Source: Ancylobacter tetraedralis
Lineage (GTDB): Bacteria; Pseudomonadota; Alphaproteobacteria; Rhizobiales; Xanthobacteraceae
NCBI RefSeq assembly: GCF_014195655.1
Contig: NZ_JACICD010000008.1
Span: forward strand, 62,001-126,000
Direction: 5' to 3'
DNA: 64,000 bases
Part shown: in pieces, positions 18,593 to 28,460 of the stretch
Position numbering within the stretch: the first letter of the stretch is position 1
Layout: the number at the start of each line of letters is the position of its first letter
Translations under genes and position numbers: made by a program
The notes under the pieces: generated by a model
Seen by the model: the letters and a program-made list of their open reading frames with translations, nothing else
What the model was told of the DNA's origin: nothing
Databases searched by the model: none

Positions 18593-19378
18593 TCAGCGTA
18601 TGTTCGCCTTGTCGTCGTAGAGCTTGAAGTCGACCATGGTGCCGAGCGTCTGGAGATAGGCGATCAGCGCATCCGCTTCCGAAATGACCTTGGGATTGCC
18701 GTCGAAGTCGCGCACCTGCGCGCCGGGATAGCGCTTCTGCAACTCGCCGGCATCGCCGTCGGGCGTTGCCTGCAGGCGCAGGTCCGCGATGGCACCGGCC
18801 ACCATGTCCGGCGAATAGGGCACGCCCAGCAGCGCGTTGGTCGCGAGGTCCTCGCCGATATTCTCGTAGCGCAGCGGCGTGTGGGCGAGGAACGGATAGC
18901 CCGGCATGATCGAGCCCGGCACCACCGAGCGCGGATCGGCGAGGTGCTGGCGCTGCCACTCGTCGGAATACTTGTTGCCGACGCGCGACAGGTCCGGCCC
19001 GGTGCGCTTGGAGCCCCACTGGAACGGCCGGTCATACATGCTCTCGGCCGCCAGCGAGTAGTGGCCGTAGCGCTCGACCTCGTCGCGCAGCGGGCGGATC
19101 ATCTGCGAGTGGCAGTTATAGCAGCCCTCGCGGACATAGATGTTGCGGCCGGCCAGTTCCAGCGGCGTCCAGGGACGCACGCCGGAGACCTGCTCGATGG
19201 TGCTCTTCAGATAGAAGAGCGGCACGATCTCCACGAGCCCGCCGATGGCGACCACGATCAGGATGCCGATCAGCAGCCAGATCGAGTTCTTCTCGAAGAA
19301 GGCGTGCCGGGCCCAGAGCGAGGGCTTGTGGGGCAAGGGCTTGTGGGGCGCGGGGTTGGTCGCGGTTGAGTCCGCCAT
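18593..19378 (-). CDS. ccoO: cbb3-type cytochrome c oxidase subunit II (monoheme cytochrome c)
   Basis: A 261-residue protein anchored by an N-terminal transmembrane helix (about 33-57), with one heme c site at C86YNC89H90. The context [25 protein letters not shown] is nearly invariant in CcoO. The heme-ligand Met is likely in [10 protein letters not shown]. The extra N-terminal stretch has a short repeat (HKPLPHKPS). It sits 10 bp after ccoN and forms the catalytic core with it. Confidence 0.97.
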   Translation of the reverse strand: MADSTATNPAPHKPLPHKPSLWARHAFFEKNSIWLLIGILIVVAIGGLVEIVPLFYLKSTIEQVSGVRPWTPLELAGRNIYVREGCYNCHSQMIRPLRDEVERYGHYSLAAESMYDRPFQWGSKRTGPDLSRVGNKYSDEWQRQHLADPRSVVPGSIMPGYPFLAHTPLRYENIGEDLATNALLGVPYSPDMVAGAIADLRLQATPDGDAGELQKRYPGAQVRDFDGNPKVISEADALIAYLQTLGTMVDFKLYDDKANIR

Positions 19379-19388
19379 TGTCGTGTCC

Positions 19389-21110
19389 TCACTCAGCCGG
19401 CACGAGGGACGGGGTGCGTGCGCCGGTATCGGCCGCGACCGTGCCCGGCTGGCGGATGGTCATGTAGACGTTGAAGGCCATGATCAGCCCGCCGATCAGG
19501 AACAGCACGCCGCCCAGCGCGCGGATGATGTAGAAGGGGTGCATCGCCTCGACGGTCTCGATGAACGAGTATTCGAGGAAGCCGAGCGAGGTGTAGGCGC
19601 GCCACATCAGGCCCTGCAGGATGCCCGCCACCCACATCGACGAGATGTAGAAGACGATGCCGATGGTCGAGATCCAGAAGTGCCAGTTGACGAGGCGCAG
19701 CGAATACAGCTCGCGCTTCTGCCAGAGCCAGGGCACCAGGCAGTAGATGGCGCCGAAGGAGATGTAGGCGACCCAGCCCAGCGCGCCGGAATGCACGTGG
19801 CCGATGGTCCAGTCGGTGTAGTGCGAGAGCGAGTTCACCGACTTCACCGACATCATCGGCCCCTCGAAGGTCGACATGCCGTAGAAGGCGACCGAAACCA
19901 CCATCATGCGCAGCACCGGGTCGGTCCGCAGCTTGTCCCACGCGCCCGACAGCGTCATCAGGCCGTTGATCATGCCGCCCCAGGAGGGCATCCACAGCAT
20001 GATCGAGAAGGTCATGCCCAGCGTCTGCGCCCAATCCGGCAGCGCGGTGTAGTGCAGGTGGTGCGGACCGGCCCAGATATAGAGGAAGATCAGAGCCCAG
20101 AAGTGGATGATCGACAGCCGGTAGGAATAGACCGGCCGGTCGGCCCGCTTGGGGATGAAGTAATACATGATGGCGAGGAAGCCGGCGGTCAGGAAGAAGC
20201 CGACCGCGTTATGGCCGTACCACCACTGCACCATCGCATCCTGCACGCCCGACCAGACGATGTAGGACTTCGGCGAGAACACCGAGATCGGCACGCTGGC
20301 ATTGTTGCCCAGATGCAGCATGGCGATGGTGACGATGAAGGCGAGGTAGAACCAGTTCGCGACATAGATGTGCGGTTCCTTGCGGCGCCACAGCGTGCCG
20401 AGGAACACCAGCAGATACGTCACCCAAACCACGGTCAGCCACAGGTCGGCATACCATTCGGGCTCGGCATATTCCTTGCCCTGGGTAATGCCGAGCAGAT
20501 AGCCCGTGCCGGCGATGACGATGAAGAAATTGTAGCCGAGCACCACGAACCACGGCGCGAGATAGCCGACCAGTCGCGCCCGCGAGGTGCGCTGCACCAC
20601 ATAGAACGAGGTGCCCAGCAGCACGTTGCCGCCAAAGGCGAAGATCACCGCCGAGGTGTGCAGGGGCCGCAGCCGGCCGAAGGCGGTCCAGGGCAGGTCG
20701 AAGTTCAGCACCGGGAAGGCGAGCTGGAAGGCGATAATGACGCCGATCAGGAAGCCGGCAATGCCCCAGAACACCGCCGCGAGGGTCGCGAACTTCACCG
20801 GGCCGAAATTGTAGTTCGGCTTGCCGTCGATCTCGAGCGCGGGCAATTGCGCCGGCCGGTCGATATAGCGGTTGAGAATGACGAACACCGTCGCCAGGCT
20901 CGCGAAAGCCGAGAGATAGGCGTGGAAGGCATAGGCGCTGTCCTGCGCCTTGGCGGCCACCGTGATGCAGGCAAGCGCCAAGACGCCAAAGACGAAGGCG
21001 AGACCGCCCTCGCCAAACGTCATCTTTTTCCGGCCGGACTGATCGACACCCGGCTCGGTGGCGCCCGAACCGCTGATCCCCTGCCCGGCGGAGCTGTTTA
21101 GCTCAGTCAT
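19389..21110 (-). CDS. ccoN: cbb3-type cytochrome c oxidase subunit I (catalytic)
   Basis: A 573-residue heme-copper oxidase subunit with 12 or more helices. Visible ligand motifs are [15 protein letters not shown] (low-spin heme His), [12 protein letters not shown] (CuB His), [13 protein letters not shown] (CuB His pair) and [11 protein letters not shown] (heme b3 and b ligands). It reduces O2 to water at very low oxygen and pumps protons. The start codon has GGAGGG 5 nt upstream. A much longer open frame continues upstream but runs through the FNR box and non-coding DNA, so I reject it. The first 30 residues ([11 protein letters not shown]...) are a polar cytoplasmic tail. Confidence 0.97.
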   Translation of the reverse strand: MTELNSSAGQGISGSGATEPGVDQSGRKKMTFGEGGLAFVFGVLALACITVAAKAQDSAYAFHAYLSAFASLATVFVILNRYIDRPAQLPALEIDGKPNYNFGPVKFATLAAVFWGIAGFLIGVIIAFQLAFPVLNFDLPWTAFGRLRPLHTSAVIFAFGGNVLLGTSFYVVQRTSRARLVGYLAPWFVVLGYNFFIVIAGTGYLLGITQGKEYAEPEWYADLWLTVVWVTYLLVFLGTLWRRKEPHIYVANWFYLAFIVTIAMLHLGNNASVPISVFSPKSYIVWSGVQDAMVQWWYGHNAVGFFLTAGFLAIMYYFIPKRADRPVYSYRLSIIHFWALIFLYIWAGPHHLHYTALPDWAQTLGMTFSIMLWMPSWGGMINGLMTLSGAWDKLRTDPVLRMMVVSVAFYGMSTFEGPMMSVKSVNSLSHYTDWTIGHVHSGALGWVAYISFGAIYCLVPWLWQKRELYSLRLVNWHFWISTIGIVFYISSMWVAGILQGLMWRAYTSLGFLEYSFIETVEAMHPFYIIRALGGVLFLIGGLIMAFNVYMTIRQPGTVAADTGARTPSLVPAE

Positions 21111-21215
21111 GCGACCCTCCACGTCCCGATCATTCGCGATCCAGCCGATCGCCTTGGATCTGGAACGACTCCATTTCTCCGGATCGACCATTCGCCTTGC
21201 GGAAGCGGTGAGGCG

Positions 21216-21229
21216 TTGATGCACATCAA
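21216..21229. promoter_or_regulatory. FNR/FixK box (anaerobox) controlling ccoN
   Basis: TTGAT-GCAC-ATCAA is a perfect match to the TTGAT-N4-ATCAA consensus of FNR, FixK and Anr. Its centre is about 112 bp upstream of the ccoN start codon. If it acts at -41.5, transcription would begin near 21181 and leave a 70-nt leader. cbb3 clusters are classically induced this way at low oxygen. The rest of the 21111-21422 gap shows no other motif I recognise; the box could also serve the rightward gene at 21423. Confidence 0.88.
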
Positions 21230-21422
21230 GGCTAAGGGTCTTCACGGACCCGCGAGGTGGGCGACCGAATGCCGCGCCGCACAAATCGGCGCGGCAGTGC
21301 CCCGTCCGTTCGACACGGATGCCCCCGGCAACCCTTGCGGGGGTTCGGCGATGGCGTCTAAGAGGGGAGCGGCGCCGCCCCCTTCGGCGCCGGGGCACCT
21401 CACCGAGGGACAAGGCCGGCGC

Positions 21423-21725
21423 ATGATCCGTTTCCTGTTGCGTTTCACCGGCATGTGGGTGCTGGCAGGCGGCTTCGTGGCGCTGGTGCTGGACGGCGTG
21501 CGCTCCATCGCGGCATCGCAGGTCGTCATGACCCCGCTCGGCGTCGCCTGGCTCGTCACCAGCGAGGCGAGCCTCAATCACGTGCAGGCCTTCATTTCCG
21601 AGACGCTGTCGCCGCGCATGTGGGACCTTCTCGCCCCACCGCTGCTGCAGGCCCCGCTTTTCCTCGTGCTGGGCGTGATCGGCGCGGCGCTGCTGGCGCT
21701 CGGCTGGCGCCGACCGGCGCACTGA
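21423..21725 (+). CDS. Small two-helix membrane protein of unknown function
   Basis: A 100-residue protein with two hydrophobic segments: [25 protein letters not shown] at the N-terminus and [23 protein letters not shown] near the C-terminus. A polar 45-residue loop lies between. I do not recognise a family. The frame continues upstream through in-frame starts (for example ATG at 21351), but that part is Pro/Gly-rich and begins at the FNR box, so the internal ATG before the helix is preferred. Divergent from ccoN; possibly under the same oxygen control. Confidence 0.6.
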   Translation: MIRFLLRFTGMWVLAGGFVALVLDGVRSIAASQVVMTPLGVAWLVTSEASLNHVQAFISETLSPRMWDLLAPPLLQAPLFLVLGVIGAALLALGWRRPAH

Positions 21726-21777
21726 ACGCAAAGGCTGGAACGCGAGGTCTGGAACGCAAGGTCTGCAACGCAAGGGC
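21723..21777. repeat. Four imperfect 14-bp tandem repeats
   Basis: The units TGAACGCAAAGGC, TGGAACGCGAGGTC, TGGAACGCAAGGTC and TGCAACGCAAGGGC follow each other directly, starting at the stop codon of the small membrane protein. A similar GGAACGC-rich stretch occurs near 35430-35510 upstream of the FAD oxidase gene. They look like a slippage-derived spacer; no function is evident. Confidence 0.8.
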
Positions 21778-21891
21778 GTGATCGCGCGTACGCCTCCCGC
21801 CAGTGCCCTCGCGGCGCGGCCCGGCAATGATTACATTGGGGCCATCCGAACGAGCCGATCGCCGGCAAGGCGATCCGAAAGAGGGCTTGCC

Positions 21892-22545
21892 ATGTTCTTT
21901 CTGAAAAAGGGTCTCGACCTGCCCACCGCCGCCACGGCGCTGCCCGGCCGCGCCCAGCCGCTGCCCACCGCCCTGCGCCATTTCGTCAACGGCCACGCCC
22001 TGAAGGGCCCCTATCCCGACGGCTTCCGGACCGCGATCTTCGCGCTGGGCTGCTTCTGGGGCGCCGAGCGCAAGTTCTGGCAGACGCCGGGCGTGTGGTC
22101 GACCGCGGTTGGCTACATCAACGGCATCACGCCGAACCCGACCTATGAGGAAACCTGCACCGGGCTGACCGGCCATGCCGAAGCGGTGCTGGTGGTCTAC
22201 GACCCCGCCAAGGTCTCCTACGAGGAACTGCTGAAGCTGTTCTGGGAAAGCCACGACCCGACGCAGGGCATGCGCCAGGGCAATGATGTCGGCACCACCT
22301 ATCGTTCCGGCATCTACCTCACCGCCCCGGAGCAGCGCGCGCCGGCGGAGCGCACCAAGGCGGCCTTCGAGGCGGCGCTGAAGGCCAAGGGCTTCCCGCC
22401 GATCACCACCGAGATCGTCGACGCCCCGGTCTTCTACTTCGCCGAGGACTACCACCAGCAATATCTCGCCAAGAACCCGAGCGGTTATTGCGGGCTGGGC
22501 GGCACCGGCGTCTCCTGCCCGATCGGCACCGGCGTCGCCGCCTGA
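21892..22545 (+). CDS. msrA: Peptide-methionine (S)-S-oxide reductase
   Basis: A 217-residue cytoplasmic repair enzyme that reduces methionine-S-sulfoxide. The active-site motif GCFWG places the catalytic cysteine at C54. [15 protein letters not shown]-type sequence follows (here [27 protein letters not shown]). The C-terminal [15 protein letters not shown] supplies resolving cysteines. The length is that of the long proteobacterial form. The ATG follows a purine-rich GAAAGAGGG. It stands alone, with no msrB in the window. Confidence 0.96.
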   Translation: MFFLKKGLDLPTAATALPGRAQPLPTALRHFVNGHALKGPYPDGFRTAIFALGCFWGAERKFWQTPGVWSTAVGYINGITPNPTYEETCTGLTGHAEAVLVVYDPAKVSYEELLKLFWESHDPTQGMRQGNDVGTTYRSGIYLTAPEQRAPAERTKAAFEAALKAKGFPPITTEIVDAPVFYFAEDYHQQYLAKNPSGYCGLGGTGVSCPIGTGVAA

Positions 22546-22708
22546 TGACGGCGGGCGCGGATGGAGGCCCCGCCACCACCGCGCCCGCGCTCCTCAGGAG
22601 GGCTGGACAGCCACGCGACGAATTTTGACCGCATCCGCTTTGCGCCTTCCGCCGTGGATGAACTCGGTCGTAGTGTGCCGCCGCATCCACCTGCGCTGAG
22701 GGTCTTCC

Positions 22709-23437
22709 GTGAACATCTCCCGCCTCGCGATCCGCGCCGTCACGCTTCTGGGCGGCGCCAGCCTGTTTCTCGCCGCGCCGGCCGGTGCGCAGGAGACACC
22801 CCCGGCGCCGGCGGCGAAAGTGCCGTCCGTCATCCGCAACGCGCGCTATTGCGAGATCCTGCCGATCAGCCTCACCACGGAGGGGCTCAAGGCCGTAGTC
22901 TACAACACGCTCGGCTTCGACGACTGTCCAGCCGACAAGTGGAAGGCGATCACGGAGGGCGATCTGCGCCGGCAGTTCGACGTGTTCAAGATCGTCATGA
23001 ACGGCCCACGCTTCTTCCTCATGGACAAGATCGCCGCCTTCGATGCCACCAAGGCCGGCGAGGTGATCAGCATCGGCGGCATCGCCATGGCCAAGCGGGC
23101 GGAGGTCTCGCTCTCCATCCGTCAGGCCACCGAACCCGCCTTCACCGAGCAGACCATCGACCGCGACACCAGCTACCAGTTCGATGCCGGCAAGCCGGTA
23201 TTCCAGCTGACGGCACCCGACGGCGCGGTCTATGTGATGCAGTCCTATGCGCAAATCGTCGATCCCGCGCTGACCTATGACGATCTGGCCACGCTCGGCC
23301 CGCGCCTGAAGCTGCCCGCCGGCTGGAGCTACACCACGCGCACGCCGGACACCGACCTGATGATGGTCGCCCATGGCAAGGCGATCGTGATTCAGGACAA
23401 TTTCAAGAACACCTACCAGAAGGTCGTGCCAAACTAG
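22709..23437 (+). CDS. Exported protein of unknown function
   Basis: A 242-residue protein with a signal peptide (MNISRLAIRAVTLLGGASLFLAAPAGAQ, cleavage after AGAQ). The mature domain opens with VIRNARYCEILPI and contains two cysteines (RYCEIL and FDDCPADKW). It has a mostly beta-type pattern with YVMQSYAQIVDPALTYDDLATLGPRLKLPAGW near the end. The ATG-less start region uses GTG at the first residue. I do not recognise a named family. It lies alone between msrA and a membrane protein, both on the same strand but separated by gaps over 150 bp. Confidence 0.75.
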   Translation: MNISRLAIRAVTLLGGASLFLAAPAGAQETPPAPAAKVPSVIRNARYCEILPISLTTEGLKAVVYNTLGFDDCPADKWKAITEGDLRRQFDVFKIVMNGPRFFLMDKIAAFDATKAGEVISIGGIAMAKRAEVSLSIRQATEPAFTEQTIDRDTSYQFDAGKPVFQLTAPDGAVYVMQSYAQIVDPALTYDDLATLGPRLKLPAGWSYTTRTPDTDLMMVAHGKAIVIQDNFKNTYQKVVPN

Positions 23438-23591
23438 CGGATCGCCACCGGCCTCGCGCCAGCCTCCGGCTTCACCCGGGCCGTCCTGTCCTGCGGCCGC
23501 GCGGTCCTGTCTTGCCTATTGAAGCGGCCGCGCGGGCGTGGCACCCATCTCGCACTCGCGAAATGCGAAGGGAAGGACGGGGTCACGGCGC

Positions 23592-24089
23592 ATGGAAAGG
23601 CTCATCGAACGCTTCATCTTCATCAGCCGCTGGATTATGGCGCCGTTCTATATCGGGCTGGTCATCGCCCTGCTGGTGCTGCTGTTCAAATTCGGCGCCG
23701 AATTGTTCCACTTCGTCACCCACTCCCCGCAATTCGACGAGAGCGATACGATCCTCGGCATCCTGTCGCTGATCGACCTCGCCTTCACCGGCAGCCTCGT
23801 CATCATCGTCATCTTTTCCGGCTACGAGAATTTCGTCTCGAAGATCGACGCCACCGGCCATTCCGACTGGCCGGAATGGATGACCAAGGTCGACTTTGCC
23901 GGCCTCAAGCAGAAGCTGCTGGCCTCCATCGTCGCCATTTCCGCCATCGCCCTGCTGAAGGCCTTCATGAATCTCGATCGCGGCGTCGACGAGAAGCAGC
24001 TCATGTGGCTGGTCATCATCCATGTCGTGTTCGTGCTGTCCGGCGTCGTGCTGGCCTGGACCGACCGCCTGTCGGAAAAGTCGCACTGA
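23592..24089 (+). CDS. UPF0114 (YqhA) family inner-membrane protein
   Basis: A 165-residue protein with three to four transmembrane helices. The N-terminal MERLIERFIFISRWIMAPFYIGL and the middle SGYENFVSKIDATGHSDWPEWMTKVDF are signatures of the UPF0114/TIGR00645 family. LKQKLLASIVAISAIALLKAFMNL follows. Molecular function is not established. The ATG before MERLIERF was chosen because homologues start there; an 18-residue extension upstream is basic and unconserved. Confidence 0.9.
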   Translation: MERLIERFIFISRWIMAPFYIGLVIALLVLLFKFGAELFHFVTHSPQFDESDTILGILSLIDLAFTGSLVIIVIFSGYENFVSKIDATGHSDWPEWMTKVDFAGLKQKLLASIVAISAIALLKAFMNLDRGVDEKQLMWLVIIHVVFVLSGVVLAWTDRLSEKSH

Positions 24090-24228
24090 AGCGGACGGCG
24101 ACGCGCTCCGAACAGCGCGCGGAGCCTAATTCCGCACGATCGCCGTTTATTGACTTCAATGGACGCGGATTTCGTGTGATAAGGCACGCCGGTTCATCCA
24201 GCCCACGCACCCGGATCCGCCCCGCCCC

Positions 24229-25764
24229 ATGAGCGACGACGCCGCCTCCTCCCTCTCCCCTTCGCCGCGCAAGGCGAGCCCGGCCGGCTCGCGCATGGCG
24301 CCGCTGGCCCGCCTGCCGGTGTTCTTCGCGCTCGACGGTCGCCGGGTGGTGCTGGCCGGCGGCTCGGAAGCGGCGAGCTGGAAGGCGGAGCTGCTCTCTG
24401 CGGCAGGAGCCATGGTCGAGGTCTATTCCCCGGCCCCCTGCGAGGACCTCATAGCCCTCAAGGAGCATCCGCCGGGCGGCGTGGTGCGGCTGATCGGCCG
24501 CGACTGGCAGGAGGGTGACCTTGCCGGCGCAGCGCTGGCCATCGGCGCCATCGAGGACGATGCGGAAGGCGAACGCTTCGCCGCCGCCGCCCGGACGGCC
24601 GGCGTGCCGGTCAACGTGGTGGACAAGCCAGCCTTCTGCGACTTCGCCTTCGGCGCCATCGTCAATCGCTCGCCTCTCGTGGTCGGCATTTCGACCGACG
24701 GCGCCGCCCCGGTTTTCGGCCAGGCGGTGCGCGCCAAGATCGAGGCGGTGCTGCCGCAGGGATTCAAGCGCTGGGCCGAGGCCGCGCGCAGCTGGCGCCC
24801 GGCCGTTTCCGCGCTGGCGCTGTCCTATCCGGGCCGCCGCCGCTTCTGGGAGCGCTTCACCGCCTGCGCGCTGGAGACGCCCGAGGCCGAGCCCTCCCCT
24901 GCCCTGCGCGAGGAATTGCTGGCGCGGGCGCAGAGCGAGCGCGCGGATGCCCCGCGCGGCTCGGTGGCGCTGGTCGGCGCCGGGCCGGGCGATCCGGAAC
25001 TGCTCACGCTGAAGGCGGTGCGCGTGCTGCAATCGGCCGATGTCGTGCTCTATGACGACCTCGTCGCCCCCGCCGTGCTGGATGTGGCCCGCCGCGAGGC
25101 GCGCAAGATGCTGGTCGGCAAGACCGGCTATCGCCCCTCCTGCAAGCAGGACGACATCAATGCGCTGATGGTCGCGCTGGCCCGGCAGGGCAAGCGCGTG
25201 GTGCGCCTCAAGGGCGGCGATCCCATGATGTTCGGTCGCGCGGGCGAGGAGATCTCCGCCGCGCGGGAGGCCGGCATTCCGGTGGAGGTGGTGCCGGGCA
25301 TCAGCGCCGCGCAGGGTGCCTCAAGCCGGCTCGCCGTCTCGCTGACCCACCGCGATCACGCCCGCCGGCTGCAATTCATCACTGCCCATGCCCGCGACGG
25401 CAAGCTGCCGCGCGATCTCGACTGGACCGCGCTGGCGGATCCCGCCGCCACGACCGTGGTCTATATGCCCCAGCGCACATGGACCGAGCTGGCGGCCAAG
25501 GCGATGGCGGCCGGGCTCGACCCCGCGACGCCCGCCATCGCGGTGTTCTCCGCCACCCGTCCGGACGAGCGGCAGGTGCCGGCCACCGTGGCGACGCTGG
25601 CGGCAGCGCTGGAGCAAGCGGTGGCGGCCGGCGCCTCGGGCCCGTGCCTCATCCTGTTCGGCCATGCCATGGGCGAAGCCGCCGCCTTCGCCGAGGCTCT
25701 GCCAGCCGCCGCCGACGCCGCTGACGCGCAGATCGGCGCCGAGACGCAGTCCGCGCGGGGCTGA
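24229..25764 (+). CDS. cysG: Siroheme synthase (multifunctional CysG)
   Basis: A 511-residue fusion. The N-terminal Met8-like part (about 20-225) is precorrin-2 dehydrogenase/sirohydrochlorin ferrochelatase, with the NAD-binding start LDGRRVVLAGGSEAASWKAELL and SPLVVGISTDGAAPV. The C-terminal part (about 240-500) is uroporphyrinogen-III C-methyltransferase, with VALVGAGPGDPELLTLKAV, YDDLV and LKGGDPMMFGRAGEE. It makes siroheme for sulfite and nitrite reductases. The NAD-loop reads AGGSEAAS rather than the more usual GGGxVAxRK, a minor deviation. In many Rhizobiales cysG is followed by sulfite-reductase genes; here only a repeat-rich gap follows. Confidence 0.95.
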   Translation: MSDDAASSLSPSPRKASPAGSRMAPLARLPVFFALDGRRVVLAGGSEAASWKAELLSAAGAMVEVYSPAPCEDLIALKEHPPGGVVRLIGRDWQEGDLAGAALAIGAIEDDAEGERFAAAARTAGVPVNVVDKPAFCDFAFGAIVNRSPLVVGISTDGAAPVFGQAVRAKIEAVLPQGFKRWAEAARSWRPAVSALALSYPGRRRFWERFTACALETPEAEPSPALREELLARAQSERADAPRGSVALVGAGPGDPELLTLKAVRVLQSADVVLYDDLVAPAVLDVARREARKMLVGKTGYRPSCKQDDINALMVALARQGKRVVRLKGGDPMMFGRAGEEISAAREAGIPVEVVPGISAAQGASSRLAVSLTHRDHARRLQFITAHARDGKLPRDLDWTALADPAATTVVYMPQRTWTELAAKAMAAGLDPATPAIAVFSATRPDERQVPATVATLAAALEQAVAAGASGPCLILFGHAMGEAAAFAEALPAAADAADAQIGAETQSARG

Positions 25765-26120
25765 CGCCGTTTCCCGGACAAGCCGTGCGCAGCACGGCGC
25801 CGATCCGGGACCCAGCGCAGAACTGCGCGAAGCGGCTGAATAACGTCAGCAGATTCGAAAGTGCCTTCGGCCGAATCGTGCGCTGGATCCCGGCTCGGCG
25901 CTTCGGCTTCGCCTCCGCTGGGCCGGGAAACCGCCAGCCGTCATCCCGGCCCAGCGAAGCGCAGAGCCGGGATCGTCATCAAGGTTGGCAAACGATCCCG
26001 GATCGGCCTGGGGCCGTCCGGGATGAAGACTGAATTGCAAGGCGAAGCTCTACACACGGGCTTGGTCGAGCCGGTCGCCGTTCCGGGATGACGACAGGAT
26101 TGCAGGGCGAAGCCCTACCC
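25765..26120. repeat. Repeat-rich intergenic region between cysG and hisG
   Basis: The 350-bp gap has no gene but several repeat arms. ATCCCGGCTC and GGGCCGGGA flank a GC-rich hairpin near 25889-25928. TCATCCCGGC and GCCGGGAT face each other at about 25943-25979. A direct repeat of about 42 bp occurs at 26014-26055 and 26078-26120; both copies contain a CCGGGATGA core and a GGCGAAG motif. The second copy includes the hisG stop codon. CATCCCGG-type palindromes are common dispersed elements of Rhizobiales genomes. Confidence 0.75.
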
Positions 26121-27089
26121 GATCTTCTCTTCCAGCTTCGCGTAGAGCGGGTTCGACGCCGCGAACACATAGTCGAGCGGGCCGACCGAGACGGTGGCCG
26201 CCCCCTTCTCGCGCAGGAACACGGCCAGCGCGTGCAGCGTGTCCGGCGGGCAATGCAGCGTGACCATGCCCGAGGAGGTCGGCGCCCCGAACGGCGCGGA
26301 GGCCCGGAAGCGGCGCACCGCCTCCTCCACCACGGCGCCGTCGCAGGCGACAAACCGCGTCTTCACCTCGCGCATGGTGGCGGCGAGCTTGGCCGAGGTC
26401 ACGCGATCGAGCAGCGCCCGCGCCGCCGCCCGCGCGCCCGGGTTCCAGTCGGCGTTGAGCGAGGCGACGAGATTGGCTTCCGAGCGCAGGATCACCCCGT
26501 CCTCCACCACTTTCAGCGCATTGGCCGCCAGCGTGGAGCCGGTAGTGGTGATGTCGACGATCAGCTCCGCCGTGCCGGCCGCCGGCGTGCCCTCGGTGGC
26601 CCCCAAGCTTTCGACGATGCGGTAGTCGACGATGCCGTGGCGGGCGAAGAAGCCCCGCGTCAGGTTGAGATATTTGGTCGCCACCCGCACGCGCCGGCCG
26701 CGCGTGGCGTGGAAATGCGTCGCCACGTCGTCGAGGTCGCGCATGGTGCGCACGTCGATCCAGGCCTGCGGCACCGCCACCACCACATTGGCGTGGCCAA
26801 AGCCCAGCCCTTCCACCAGCAGCACCTTGGCATCGGCGTCCGGGATGCTCTCGCGCACCAGGTCCTCGCCGGTGACGCCCAGATGCACGGCGCCGGCGGC
26901 GAGCTGGCTGGCAATCTCGGAGGCCGAGAGATAGGCGATCTCCACCCCTTCGACGCCGGTCAGCGTGCCGCGATAGTCGCGCGCGCCGCGCGACTGGGTA
27001 AGGTTCATGCCGGCGCGGCCGAAGAAGGCACCGGCATTTTCCTGCAGCCGCCCCTTGGAGGGCACGGCGACGATGAGCGGCGTGTTCAT
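26115..27089 (-). CDS. hisG: ATP phosphoribosyltransferase catalytic subunit
   Basis: A 324-residue enzyme for the first step of histidine synthesis (ATP plus PRPP). The N-terminal [17 protein letters not shown] and the middle LTGEDLV-type and [14 protein letters not shown] segments are typical, as is the PRPP loop in [14 protein letters not shown]. HisZ-dependent HisG proteins are usually about 210-230 residues and lack the regulatory C-terminus. This one has an extra roughly 85-residue C-terminal part ([13 protein letters not shown]...), the length seen in other Rhizobiales. The stop codon lies within an intergenic repeat copy. Its ATG overlaps the hisZ stop by 4 bp. Confidence 0.95.
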   Translation of the reverse strand: MNTPLIVAVPSKGRLQENAGAFFGRAGMNLTQSRGARDYRGTLTGVEGVEIAYLSASEIASQLAAGAVHLGVTGEDLVRESIPDADAKVLLVEGLGFGHANVVVAVPQAWIDVRTMRDLDDVATHFHATRGRRVRVATKYLNLTRGFFARHGIVDYRIVESLGATEGTPAAGTAELIVDITTTGSTLAANALKVVEDGVILRSEANLVASLNADWNPGARAAARALLDRVTSAKLAATMREVKTRFVACDGAVVEEAVRRFRASAPFGAPTSSGMVTLHCPPDTLHALAVFLREKGAATVSVGPLDYVFAASNPLYAKLEEKIG

Positions 27090-28216
27090 AGGCGGGCCTC
27101 CACCGCGTCGAGCCGGTCGAGCCAGACCGCGAACCCCACGGCGGGGATCGGCTCGGCCGCGCCGAGCCGGGCCAGCAGCCCGTCATAGCGCCCGCCGGCG
27201 ACCAGCGGCGCACAATCACGGGCATCGCCCCGGCCGTTCTCGTGCAGCTCGAATACCATGCCGCTGTAATAGTCGAGCGGACGGCCGAAGGCGGTGGCGA
27301 AGCTCAGACGCTCCGCCTCGATGCCCTGCGCGACGATGAAATTGGTGCGGCTGTCAAAGGCATCGAGCGCCGCCGACAGATCGATCCCCGCATCCTGCGC
27401 CAGCGCGCGCAGCGCGGTCGCGGCGGCGTCCGGGTGGCCCTGTACCGCGAGATAACGCTCCAGCACGGCGATTTTTTCCGGCGCCAGCCCTTCGGCATCG
27501 CCGGGGGCCGCCTGTTCGAGAAAACGCTCGGCAATCTCGGACACGGTGCGCCCGCCCACCGTCGAGATGCCGGCGATGGAGAGCAGGTCGGTCACCAGCG
27601 CGCGCGCCGCCGCCGGGTCGGAACCCGCCAGCGCCGATAGCACGCCGGCATGCGAGGCGACGCCGCCGCCATCGGGCCGCTTCAGCGCGGCCAGATCGGC
27701 CCCGAGATCGCCGGAGCGGGCGAAATCCTTGATCAGGCGCCGCCGCCAGCCGGGCGGCAGATCCAGCGCATCGAGCAGCGCGGCGAACAGCCCGGCATCG
27801 CCGAGCCGGATGGTCGGGTCGATCACGCCCCACAGCGTCGCCGTCTCCAGGCCGAGCGCGAGCAGCTCGGCATCGGCCGCCTCGCGATCCGTGCGGCCGA
27901 GCGATTCCACGCCGGCCTGCAGCAATTCGCCCGCCGGCACGTCGGAGCGGAACACCGGGCCGAGATAGGCGAAGTCGCGCGGCTGGGCGGCGCCCTCGCT
28001 CAGATATTGCCGGCACACCGGCAGCGTCAGGTCCGGCCGCAGGCACAGTTCATGGCCTTGCGGGCTGGTGGTGATGAACATGGTGCGCCGCATTTCCTCG
28101 CCCGAGAGGTCGAGAAACGCGTCGGCGGGCTGCAGTACCGGCGGCTCGACGCGCGAGAAGCCGGCGCGCGCATAGAGCGCCAGCAATTCCTCGGCGTGGC
28201 TGATGTCGGCGATCAT
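27086..28216 (-). CDS. hisZ: ATP phosphoribosyltransferase regulatory subunit
   Basis: A 376-residue paralogue of histidyl-tRNA synthetase that lacks aminoacylation function and forms an octamer with HisG to give histidine feedback control. Class II synthetase-like segments are visible: [49 protein letters not shown] and [13 protein letters not shown], plus the C-terminal [22 protein letters not shown]. It is translationally coupled to hisG (ATGA). In many alphaproteobacteria the order is hisS-hisZ-hisG; here an oppositely oriented transporter gene lies between hisS and hisZ. Confidence 0.94.
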   Translation of the reverse strand: MIADISHAEELLALYARAGFSRVEPPVLQPADAFLDLSGEEMRRTMFITTSPQGHELCLRPDLTLPVCRQYLSEGAAQPRDFAYLGPVFRSDVPAGELLQAGVESLGRTDREAADAELLALGLETATLWGVIDPTIRLGDAGLFAALLDALDLPPGWRRRLIKDFARSGDLGADLAALKRPDGGGVASHAGVLSALAGSDPAAARALVTDLLSIAGISTVGGRTVSEIAERFLEQAAPGDAEGLAPEKIAVLERYLAVQGHPDAAATALRALAQDAGIDLSAALDAFDSRTNFIVAQGIEAERLSFATAFGRPLDYYSGMVFELHENGRGDARDCAPLVAGGRYDGLLARLGAAEPIPAVGFAVWLDRLDAVEARL

Positions 28217-28402
28217 GGGTCTCGGGTCCGGTCTGCGGAACGGGGGCGCCGTACAGGCAGGGCGCTTCTAGCAAAGGGGGCGGGCCGGGTCCATGCGGGG
28301 GCGGCGACATGGTTTCCCGGCATCGGGGCGCCGGGGCCCTCGCCGCCGGGCAAGCCGGCAAGAGGCCGCCCAATGGCGCTTGACCGCGTGAGACTTTTTA
28401 TT

Positions 28403-28431
28403 TTGTATCCCAGAAATGAAGCGCCTAGATG
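28403..28431 (+). promoter_or_regulatory. Candidate promoter for the AEC transporter gene
   Basis: TTGTAT (28403-28408) and TAGATG (28426-28431) are 17 bp apart in an AT-rich island (agactttttattttgtat). They lie about 30 bp upstream of the start codon. Confidence 0.4.
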
Positions 28432-28460
28432 GGCGCGCGACCTAGCGTTCGGATATCGTC

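Noticed and set aside
19245-21101. A 618-codon rightward frame opposite ccoN and ccoO
   Set aside because: Shadow frame; ccoN and ccoO ligand motifs on the other strand are unambiguous.
21111-21827. In-frame upstream extension of ccoN by about 240 codons
   Set aside because: It runs through the FNR box, the divergent small gene and tandem repeats; the ATG at 21110 has a strong Shine-Dalgarno and homologous start.
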